Shown here piece after piece: positions 44,380-56,300 of a stretch of DNA of 64,000 nucleotides; within the stretch, counting starts at the first letter, position 1, and each line of letters starts with the position of its first letter. The notes beneath the pieces were generated by a model, which saw only the letters and a list, made by a program, of their open reading frames with translations, made no database searches and had not been told where the DNA came from. This stretch comes from Platycnemis pennipes. Taxonomy: Eukaryota; Arthropoda; Insecta; Odonata; Platycnemididae. The stretch covers positions 163,820,688 through 163,884,687 of the forward strand of contig OW121848.1 of NCBI GenBank assembly GCA_933228895.1, in the 5' to 3' direction. A program made the position numbers and the translations under genes.

Positions 44380-47300
44380 CTGAAAAACATTAAAAATGAA
44401 CTACTGAACAACACTTCATTATCAAGCTCCACCATTCAGTATCTCACATATGGTAAACGTGAATGCGCGATAGCAGAAAATAACTAAATTCTCAGATCTG
44501 GTTCCCTCTTACAAGGATACATATTGACACTATGATGTGCTCACTTACAACAAAGTTAGTTAGCTCGTAAAACAGTCAAATGCATGACCTTCCAAACAGT
44601 TCAGGCACAAGAGAATAACAACATTTGTCCTTAAAGTATCTGGAATAATGTAATAAAAAATAAGTATTTCAGTTAATCATTTACTTCTCAACAATTCTTC
44701 AAGATAAGACTCGACCGTTATCTACATGCCATTTCCAGTACGCCTGTCACTCTTTGAAGGCTCCCTGAAAGCCAGAAACTCAACTGCTGTTCATAACCTT
44801 GGTCACGGCAGTTAGGACCACAGATATAGAGATATAGATCAGCAATGTAATGTATCAAGTATAGAGGGAGCTTGAAGCCAACCAAATGCAACCCACACGA
44901 CATATTATGCAATTCCGCCATCTTACCACTACCCACAACAGTTCAGTGTGAAGAGTGCTTCAGAGTGAAGAAAATAGCTGTGTCTATTACTGTAGAGAAA
45001 ACACAGTTCATCACAAGGCTAATACCTGGCTAATGGCCAATTCCTTCTCAGTGTGTGGCTGCTATTTGAAGTGCGGAAGAAGAAAAATAACTGGTCAATT
45101 CAATGTGTTAATGCAGACTGTTCCATCGATTTTGTGTCATTTTTGGCCTCAAATTTTAGACACATTTATTAGTCACATGATAATAAAATTTGGTACAAGG
45201 ATAGGAAAAGGTCATATATTTTGGGCAATGTGAGCATCATTTCAAGAATACATTTTTTGACGCCAGAATGAAGGTCCAAAACAGAATCAGATTTTGCCAA
45301 ATGGAGTTTAAATGTAAAAATATCGACATACAAGACTACACTACACTACACGGCCAAAACTTTAATCCTTGGGTTTTTGGGCACAAGTAACATGATGGAA
45401 TCACTTTCAACCATGACCCATGACAGGGCACAGTCAAGGTCACGGAGGTCATAAAAGCGAATTGGGGCAACAAACCCATGAAAAACGTGTCACATCATAT
45501 ACATAGACTGTGTCTTATGTTAAAATGTTTGCCAAAGTGGATGGTAAGGTCACTCTTGTCCTCTCTTGACCTTCAAGGATTACGCGGGGGTCAAAAGTCA
45601 TGAGGTATAGACAGGAAAATCAGTGGGGAGGAAATTGTATCCTAGGTTTAAATGGATTCCCTAATTGATGTCTGTCTTTTTGTCTTTCCCTTCTCCGTAT
45701 ATATGATACTTGACCACACATACCCACTAGTTGATTCACACAACACAGAGAATTTTATACCAAAGTAAGCCCGTTTTACTGGCATAACCTGTCTCCATCC
45801 CAATCTACCCTTGAAAAGGAGCAGGCTTTCATCAATAGTAACATCCTTCTCTTGTAAAGTGCCTTGAACTTGTCCTCCAACTTCTGGTGCACCTGCCAGA
45901 TTTTGTTTAGTTTCGCGTTCGGGTGGGTTTGGGGATCTTAGTCAGCATTATTCACAAAATACAGATATGTACTGCCTTGTTTTCACAAATCTGCTCTAGG
46001 ACATTGTCTGGCCTAAAAATGGAGTAGCAAGTATAGGCCATGTTCACCAATAAACCTCCATATCTGGCTTTCGCACAATACTCTGTAATATCACAAGAGC
46101 CAAAAACATTCGAATCTTAGCGCTCATGATGCCGCACCACTGATTTTCGCCACAACTTCTCAGTACCACTTCATTTTTCAATGAGTCATTAGCATAATGA
46201 TTGGTTTCATCTGTGATATATTAGATGTGTTCATAATCAAAAAAAGTTCAAAATATTTCAAAGCATCACACTCAGGGTCCAGATTTAAGTCCAATGAAGT
46301 ATTCCCTTCAAAATGAAACCTTGGTGGTGTAGGAGGAGGATTCGATGTCAAGATTTCACACCACAGTCCTTACGACTGTGTCGCTGCATCTTCCGAGTCG
46401 GAACTCATTTCTACGGAAAGGCTTTATTCTGAGCCGGAGTCTTCAATATCCATCCCCTGTGGGTTGGAGCTAGGGAAATCAGATTCCTCTCTCGACACGA
46501 TGTATCCATCGCCACTTGAAAAAAGTGGAAATCACCACAGAAAAGGCTACTGCGACAACCAAAATAATTGAAGATGTCGAATGCAGGAAAAAAAGGGAAA
46601 ACAATGCGTGTGCATTGAATACCAAAAAGAAAATGAGACAGACAGGATGCACTCTGAGGGAATGGACAGACTTCGCACATCTATACAAACATTGTCCTTT
46701 CCGCCTCCTCTGGCTTCCGCACATAACATATAGAATCCCAGGTACCAAAAACATCCAAGGGCTGTGAAGGCAAGCCACAGAGGCCACCAAGACAAGGGGC
46801 AAACTTTGCACCTAGGTCTTTTCTATGCATTACTGGTGCTCTTTGGGGTCAATGCGGTGAAAGAGATTGGAAAAGCAGTTTTCTGTTGTCAGATTCCATG
46901 GAGGAAAATTCAAAACATTTTTACTGTACACCAATGCAGTAACACCTGAAACTTCATTTATTTGATGGAAAACAAAATTGTCTTCGTTTGATAGGTTTTT
47001 ATTTTGCATACTATAAATTTTTTCACACCCAGCCATCTTTTCATAAGAAGACAATAAAAATTGATACACCTTACAGGGAAAAATATCGGAAAAAACAATA
47101 TATAATACATAGAGTGCGACTGAGTTGCTATAAGCAAAGAAACATCAATGCAAAAGGAGATACTAACGGAGTGGCTTCATTTTTGACCTGAGCACGAGAC
47201 TATGTTTACACGGCATTGGAAAAAAGGCAAACATATATTGGTCAACGCTCTAAAATTATTGCAAAATATATCAGAAGAAGAAAATTCCTGATTGAATGTG

Positions 47301-50300
47301 TAAAAACTTGGATGGGGAATAAGTATTAGTATAACACATGGTGATAGAATTATAATTCCAAAAAAATGAATTCATATCACATCAAGTGCCATCAAATAAA
47401 ATCTGAGCCATCATCAAATCTTGGCCATCGAAAATATGAATAATTCGTAAAGAGATCGCAAAGATAGCATGCATTAAAATGAAGTTGAAATATGATGTTA
47501 TAAAGGTAAGAATTTCAATTACCGTATTTACTCGTGTAAGCCGCACACCTTTTTTCCCGAAACACCGGTGAAAAAATAGGGGTGCGCGGCTTACACGAAT
47601 CCTCCAGATTTTCGTGTAAACCGCGCACTATTTTTCCTCAAATTCCTGTTTTTTTTCTCCTAAGTTTCGCATTCTGTAAACATATCGACGTTAATTGGTA
47701 AGTATGGTCTAGTAGTAAATCGTAAAATGTAAAGTATTCTGAAATTTCGAAGTAATTTGTAATAAAAATCCAAAAGTCGGAGCGTACGACGGTACTTGAA
47801 AACGCTAGATCCGAAGAACCGCTAGATCTGAAACACCACTTGACAAATTAATAGATTTATCGTGTATAGATCGTACTTAGGACAACACTTTGTAGCACTG
47901 ATATGTATTTAAATCTACATCGTATCCTGTAAGCTGCCACAAGGGGTCGGCGTCTTTATGTCTTTTCAAAGTCGTAAGCGGAGTTTGTTTCAGGGTCACG
48001 TATCTGTAGCAACATTTTTAAGCAATAGATAGCTCCTTTTGTGTACACATTAAAGCTACATTGCAAAGACACGACAAAGACTTTGTTACATAGTGGCAAG
48101 AGTCGTATGCTGAGAGATTATACCTTCTTACTATCCGTGCGTGAGTGTAGTAAACGAGTTCGAATCGATTATTTAGCATTTTAAAATAATTTGCAATTAT
48201 CACCCTAAAAATGAATTCTGATGTGAAATTGCGATCGTTTCCCGTGAGTACAAAACAACATATTATAAGCGATGCCGAAAAAGTAGAAAATCGAGCTGCA
48301 GGAAGGAAATATGGTGTATCTGAATCTAGCAGTGACGAAAACTAAAAATGGGAACTATTATGATATGAATATTCATTTATAGTGATTTACGATTCTATTT
48401 CCGCGAATATGTTTTTCTTTAGTTTTATAAGAATTATAATTGTTATTAAATTGAGCTTAGTTGTTTCCGTGTGTTTCCAAGACTTTCCGGTGTTGTTAAA
48501 TCGTCCAAGTCCACAGCTACTGCGCAGAGAGCAGACGAGACCACCGCTATGGTACGGATGGCGTTCTGCTTTTATTTGTTGATATGCCAACGGATTTCCG
48601 TTTTAATAAAGTAATCACGGGTTTAAATTGTACATATTTCTGCAATTATTCCAGTTAGATGTTATTTTGAAAAGATGCCATTTTTATAGTTGGATGATGT
48701 GTCGTATGTAACTGTGATTACTGTGAGATGCTACGAGAAAAAGATGCATAGTAAAAGAGGCCGTGCATCGATGCACGACGCGATGACGATCGTGACGATA
48801 TTAACACGTAATTAAATCAATTAATGAGAAAGACGTACATGTAATATAGGCACAGCATTTCTCTTAAAGAACGTGCATTCATGTTATGACAAAATGATGC
48901 AGATTCAAGAGCAAAAAAAATAATTTTCTGACAAATGATTTTTTTCCTCACGAGCCTTCCCGAAAATAGGGGTGCGCGGGATACACGAGGGCGCGGCATA
49001 CACGAGTAAATACGGTAGAATAGGAAAAAAATGAAAAAAAATATATAAAAACATTTATAAGAAGTTTCATACCTTTGCAATCGCTAAAAATAGTCGGTAA
49101 AATACTAATACGTACATGACCTTGATATCCCTATTTGAGTAACGCACCACTTGGCTGGAGTAAGCTACGGACCCTAATCTGTTCCTCTGATGGCAGAATA
49201 ATGAACTACCAGCAGCTGTCGAGAATATTTGGGCGTGAGGGGAAAGAGACAGACTTTTTGCCCTTGCCCGAGTTTTCTCGGGCATGTCAGAATTTGCATG
49301 CCGTCGGTGCCAAGGTATTCTCGGGCACGTCAGGGAAGCAGTTAAGGGGCAGGAAATTTCTTCTTCTGTATACAGCCATAGACATGTTCCCCTCATTGTT
49401 CTTAGTCTAATAGATTCTTGCATAAACTTAGAACAACTTTTGTTGAAAAAACATCTTTGTCATCTCACAGCATAACTTGTTCCCTGAGTCTTGCCAGTGA
49501 GTAACTAAGTCAAAAAGTACAAACATTTTTATCGCAAACTGGAATGTTTTCATGGGAATATAGTGTTTCCAAGAAAGCCTACCTTTCCACAGTTGCAAAA
49601 ATTCAACAAAACTGACTTGCTTTCTTGGCATACTCACCGTTTGGAACTTATTTTTCAAATATTCACTAGTTGCTACAATCAGGGTTGGGCACGAATCACC
49701 TAATATTGATTCGAGTCACGAATCACGAATCTTTGAAGGAAATTAGATTCGAAGCACAAATCACGATTCACTGCTGGAAATTTGATTCAAATCTCGAATC
49801 ATGAAACATGTGATTTTTCCTTTAAATATGATTCGTGCGGTTCACGAATCACGAATCATAGTGTTATTGCAGAATGACAATAACACTAAGTAATGGTCAC
49901 ATTCTGAACATTGCTTCCATAATTGTGAACCTATACCAATTTTTTCGCCCGTTAATTAACACTTGTGTAGATACAGTGTGGATTAACTGAATATCATAAA
50001 TTACCAGTTCTTATGTATGTATGTACATCTAAATAATACCCTGCAAGTCACTGTAAAGGTGTGTGGCAGGGGGTGAATTCTCACCAAACATGCACTACAA
50101 GCATGCATGCAAGCAAGCTACTACATGCATGCAAGCAAGCTCCTTCATGCATGAAAAAGGATTAGTAATAATATACTAGTCTAACCCTCATTATTAAAAC
50201 AAATAAATATAGCAAAGCAAGCATGCAAAAACATGCTGTTAGTTGGGTGACCTTCAAGTCCTTATACCAACAGATTAACAATAACCACAATATATAACAA

Positions 50301-53300
50301 CAACAATAACCAACCTTTCGTGTTACCGAAATTAGTTCTTGCAAAATTTGCAGTAAGTTAGTGCGTAACACAGTATTATTAGAGTGCTCCGATTGTGGGA
50401 ACAAATTCCATGGAAACTGTTTAGATAATCCTCTTACTAAACAGGACACTGAAGCCATTAAAGCCAGCAAGCAAGTTTGGCGATGCAGTGAGTGTACCGT
50501 GGTTCGTAGATCTAGCATGAATAGTGAATCTACTTGTGCACCGATTAAAAGTGCGTCCCATAGTTTTCCATCGGATGCAGTTTTAGATCTCTTTAAAGAT
50601 ATCAAAGCTGATCTAAAGTCAACAGAGGCTAATCTTGGAGATTCGATTAACAAATTGTATGACCGGTTGAACGATTTATCTTCGGTGCTTGAGACTCATA
50701 GTAAGCGATTCGACGAGTGCTTTGCTAGAATGGACTTATTAGAAAGTGAAAATCGATCACTGAAGAAGCAAATTGCGCTTCTTGCAAAACAGTCCGATGA
50801 CCTTGAGCAATGCAGTTTAGCAAATTCAGTCGAGATTCACGGTTACCCACTTCAAAAAAACGAAGACCTTCCGAGCATAATTAGTAATAATGGGGCCGAG
50901 CTGGGGGTTATAGTCAAAGCGGACGACATTGACAGCTGTTACCACTTCAAACCCAAGTCGGAAAGTGGGCAGTGTGGTATCCACGTTAAGTTCCTCCGTC
51001 AGCACATCAAGGAAGATCTACTGGCAAAAAGAAGAGTAAGGAGGGACTTCTCAACACGGCACCTGAACCTGGATGTGACACCCACCCCTCTCTACATTAA
51101 CGAAGCCCTTTGTCCTGGGAGGAGAAAAGTGCTGCATGCTGCAAGGGCTGTTAAGAATGAGAAAGGCTATAAATATTTGTGGATACGTGGAGGTAAAGTT
51201 TTAATGTGAAAAGCGGAGAAAGAACCAGTGTTCGTTTTGACGAGTTTGGATGATATAAATTTTTTATAAAATTTAGAATGTCAGATTACACCAATATTAA
51301 GTTATTTCATAGCAGTATATTATGTATTGTTCATCAAAATATCCGTAGTCTCACATCAAACTTTGATTTATTTGAAACGTATCTACATGGCCTTTCTTAT
51401 TTACAGAGTATAATCATCCTGAGTGAAATATGGGTTTGTGAACATGAACTTCACCATTACAAATTGAAAGGTTATAAATATTTTGCCCAATTCAGTAGCA
51501 GTAGTCGAGCAAGAGGTGTTATTGTTTATGTGCAAAGTACAATTGATTGCTACTCTAATGTAATTCAAGCTGTCACTGCTGATTTTGTCCAGGTGACCCT
51601 CAAACTTGAAAAATTCGAATTACAGTTAATTGCTCTCTATAGAGATCAAAATTTTCCGATGGCACAATTTTTATCTGAATTTGAACCGCTAATGCATAGT
51701 TTAAAAGGTAATATAATTGTGATTGGTGATGTCAACATAAATATTATGGTACCTTCTAATGATTCTGATCATCACTTAAACTTAATGAGCTCCTTAGGAT
51801 TAGCGTGTCTGATTGACTCGCCAACTAGGGTAACAGGACACTCCGCTACCTGTATTGATCACCTGTTCGCTAGGTTATATAAAATGTCCACACATGACCT
51901 TCAAATAGAAGTGCTTCATGAAGCAATAACCGATCACTCTTTGATTCGCTGTTCTATTTGTGTGAAAGAACCATTATGCAAAGAAAAATTAACGACTACT
52001 CCTGCCAAAACTAAGATTGACTATGAATATTTTAAAATCAAAATAGCTGAAGTAGATTGGAGTCCAGTTGTAAACGAAGTAGACGCATCAAAGACTTTTT
52101 CGTTATTTCATGACTTACTAATAGGCGCTATATCTGCATCAAGAATCGAAGTCAATAATTACGACACAAGAAAAAAATTAAAGCCATGGATAACTAGTCA
52201 TCTTCTAAACCTTATTGAAAGGAAAAACTATCTGCTCAAAAAACAATAGACGCCATCCATTAAACGAAAGTTAAGCAAAGGCATTTATAAACTGTAGAAA
52301 TAATTTGAAAAATGAACTTAGGATTGCTTCCAATAACTACTATTTGCACAGATTTCAAGGAGCAAAACGGAAACTCAAAAATGCAATGGAAAATACTCAA
52401 GGAAATATCCGGCCGCATACCACTCAGTCCCCATGAAATCTGCCTGGAAATAGACGGTAGTATAACATCTGCTCATTCTAAAATAGCTAGGGCATTTAAT
52501 GACTATTTTGTTTCCTCCTACGATAGTAATAATAATAGTAACGACAGTGGCATTGATGAATTCGTCGCTGAGTGTTGTGAATATTCACATAGCTTCGAAT
52601 CTATGTACTTCGAACCAGTCGATCCTGCTGAAATAACTACATTAGTAAGATCCTTTCCTGCTAGCAAAGCCCCTGGTTACGACAACGTTAACAGTGAACT
52701 TTTGAAACTTGCTATTAATGAATTGGCTCCTATTCTTTCACATATATTTAATCTACGTTTTACCAGTGGTGTTTTTCCTGACGAGATGAAAAAGGTGGTG
52801 GTCATGCCCTTATATAAGAAAGGTGATCGATCAAGTATACTAAATTATCGTCCAATTTCATTGCTGACAATCAAAGAAATATAATAAAAATATAAAAGAA
52901 TAATAAGAAAATAGAAGAATAATAGAAAGTGATAATATACCAGTAGAATTATCTCATTCTCTCAGTAGCTTTCTATGCCAGTCTAGTTGAGTGTTTACAA
53001 TGTCATTTGTAAACTTCGGCACCAGATGGCGAAGCGTCGATTTAAGTGCTTCGTATAGAAAGGAAGGTGGCTCAACGTTCAGGCTGAGCCAAATACGCTG
53101 AGCGCAGGCGGACGTGTAGAAGAGGCATAATTTAGTGTAAAATATATTATTGAAGCTTGCATTAACCATATTGTTGCACTTCTGACTTATACTTACACGG
53201 TATCTGTCGGTATTAATTCGTGATTCGTCAGTGAATTGTGAGCTGCATCACAAAAAGTCGACTCCCGGATCACGAATCATTAAAAAAAAATGATCCGAAT

Positions 53301-56300
53301 CACGAATCACAAATCACAGTTTGTGATTCGCGAATCATGATTCGTGATTCATGAAGACGAATCATGCCCATCCCTGGCTACAATTTTATACAGTTTGGGA
53401 TCCCTTGTCACCGTCTCCTCATTGGTGATATCCACATAATGGAGAAATTTAGTCAGTAATGAAAACCTTTCCTCGCTCATTACATAGGGAAAAAATGGTG
53501 TTTCTAATGTATGTTGTCTACTAAAATACATTCTGAGGCTAGGTTTCTGAATTATTCCCATCAACGTAAGCAAACCTAGGAATACTATCATTTCCCCCTT
53601 TCTATAAAGCCACAGGTTGCACAAAGGAGATGAATCAACCCTCATACCCTGAACTGTGTCCACCAACCAGACCCATCTTCAGGGAGAACATTGATGTCAG
53701 TTTGGTTTAACAGTATTTGAAAGGAAAGAACACAAGAGGTGATCTTGTGTTTTCTGTTCTCCTCATTCACTTTAACATACTTTAAAGGCATAGAGATTTT
53801 TATGGACAAATTTTATGACCCCTTCTGCAGTAAGAATTAACATTTGTATCGTCAAAACGACCACCAACAGGCTTATTCCTGAGTAGGACAATTGACAGCA
53901 ATTTGGCATGATGAGAGAGAAAATGCTTTAAAATGCCAAATGGTCTATAAAACCTCATACCATTCCCATATATGCAGAACACCTTTGCTCACCAAAAACA
54001 CTCAAACATAATCAAAGGTCATTAGGGAAAGTATAGCAACTGGACTCACCTCTGTTTATGCTATCCTTCTTATCTTCTTCATCAACAAGTTTACTCACTA
54101 AATGCTCCAATTTTGCAAGCTTACAACGGAGTTCTTCACGGTCTTTGGAAAGTTTTTTCAGTTGTTCGTCCTTTTCACGAGCTCTCTGACGAAGAAGACC
54201 CCGCTGAGTCTGGTAGAGAGCCACATACTCGCCTGTTTGAATTAGTAAGATATATGTCAGTGCAAATACATTAATAAAATTACTAACAAATTTTACTTTT
54301 ATTTCCACGTAAAATATGGAATTGATATCTCCTTCATTTTCAAATCTAGCATGAAATGAAATTTACAAAACAACTAGAATTTTGTTGCAGTGATCATGTT
54401 GTGGACCACACCGGTTTTCAATCTCAGATAAAAATAATACATACAACATCTGCTTCTTAAAAATAAATTCATTATGCATGCATTTCCGCCTTCAGGTAGC
54501 TAGTACGATACGTACACGATGCAAGATAATCGAGAGTCTCTTAGAAAATCCATTAGGCCCATTAAATGAAATTTGCCAGGTGATGAAAGATATGGCATTT
54601 TTTTTGGTGACAGTAACAGTAAGACAGTAAACCCAATAAGCATTTTAAGCACTGCTTGGCATCAAGGGGAAGTGTTGACAATACTGCAATTAAAATAATG
54701 TATCCATTTCCGTCCAGCAGCAATCAAGTACAAATGCACCGTAAATTGGAAAGGAAAAAAAGATGCTCCCCAGCACTGAGAGTCAAACCTTTTGCTCCAT
54801 GAGACCACCATGGGTGCCTGGCTTAAGACCTGGGAAACTGTCCGGGGTGCCACAAAGGAAGGGGTGCCATGGGAATGAAAAAAGCTTCCATATATGCAGG
54901 GATTGACAACTTTCTTCATGTCCAAGAAGCTACTTTAATCTACACCGTTAACGCCTAGCGGTACCGTTTGGTACCATTTAGTAGTGTATTCCTAAAGTTA
55001 ATTTTATTAATATTTCTTTCAATTCCTTCTGATTTTTTTAACTTCGCATCAATTTACATACGTTGAAGCATTTGATTCCGTAGATTCCACTTTTACTGAT
55101 TCAATATCAACGCGCATACAGATGTTTGAAATAGGAGAATTTTCAATGATCGCCAAAAAATGATTTTTTTCGTGCACTCATTCCGATTTTTTGTAATTTT
55201 TGTATTCCTGTCCTTATCTACGTGAGTTTTTCAAGTACTACTAAATCTTAATACATGTAGCTATGAGCTAGAGTAGATTTTATGGATTTCGATGTATTCA
55301 TAGAAAAGTTACCATGTGTAATATATCTGTGGTACCATGTGGTACCGCTAGGCGCTTCCCATGCTATTTTTACGCGGGGAGTGAATTCCTTCCGTGTTCC
55401 TATTTCCACCCCATTATTTTGCGACATTATGTTTTTAACACTTTTTATCAATATATTTATTTCATTATTATTATAATTATTTTAAATGTGTATTATTATT
55501 ATTGATACTTGATTATAGCTTGAGTTTGTTACATGTACACCTCGAAAATGTTCATAAATCGCAATAGTAGTCCGCATGTGGTGAGCCTGGTCTGAGCCGA
55601 AAATCACACAAGATACCTCAAAGACGTGAGAAATTGATCATTTGGGATGATAAAGAAATTACTGTACATGACACGATTTTCCATAATCCTGATTACTCCT
55701 TGTTTCGTGAAATGTTCCCTACCAGAGTTTTTGAACTGGTTTTTGACGGAGAAGTCATTTTTCACCTAGTGCTGGAATAAAATAAGTACGCACTGTTCTG
55801 TAAATGTACTAATCCAAATATAACACCTGAAGAAGTGAAAGTGTTTGTTGCTGTTCTTTTCCTTCGTGGGCAAAATACGGTTCCTAGAGGAACCGTATTT
55901 TTTTGGAAGGAGCACACGACATGAGAAATGAGATTGTGTGTAATTCAATGAGGTGAGACAGATCCTTACAGATAAATACATTTATTTATCATTGTGACAA
56001 TACTGTTGTAAATACCTTGGATGGAATATGGAATATCCGCACTCTTATGGACATACTGAAGAAAAAATTTGGCTAGAGTTTCAAAGAAGAGCAGTGTTTG
56101 AGTTTCGATGAGACAATAGTATTATATTTTTGGAGACACGGATGTAAGCAATTCATTCAGAAAGTGGAAAGTTATGAAAAATAATTTGAATAGGCAGCAG
56201 CAACTCTAATAGGAATGTTAGATGAGGTACAAAAGAAAGAACCACCTTACCGGTTCAATTTTAATAATTATTATACAAGTAATAGCTTAGTGAAATATCT

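Larger units (their letters stand above)
50020..52910 (+). mobile_element. CR1/jockey-like LINE, 5' end kept, 3' part missing
   Basis: After a 5' region containing the repeat also seen at 1793-1880, ORF1 (to 51209) and ORF2 (51278-52249, 52312-52884) follow. ORF2 holds an endonuclease and only the first part of the reverse transcriptase. The sequence then passes into an A/T-rich tract (AATATAATAAAAATATAAAA) near 52880. The palm with YADD, thumb and C-terminal domains are absent. Confidence 0.85.
49680..53376. mobile_element. hAT-type element, 3697 bp, inserted in piggyBac gene and carrying a LINE
   Basis: The ends CAGGGTTGGGCA and TGCCCATCCCTG are inverted (one mismatch), and the flanks show a perfect 8-bp duplication GCTACAAT at 49672-49679 and 53377-53384. 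Both ends carry many CACGAATCA / TGATTCGTG words (49700-49860 and 53215-53360). No hAT transposase is seen. The centre is a CR1/jockey-like LINE (about 50020-52910). Confidence 0.9.

Noticed and set aside
46411..46811. Overlapping open frames on both strands
   Set aside because: Mutually antisense, no motif, next to a decayed piggyBac gene.
50093..50155. CRISPR-like repeats (GCATGCAAGCAAGC)
   Set aside because: A short imperfect microsatellite without spacers, in a eukaryotic LINE 5' region.
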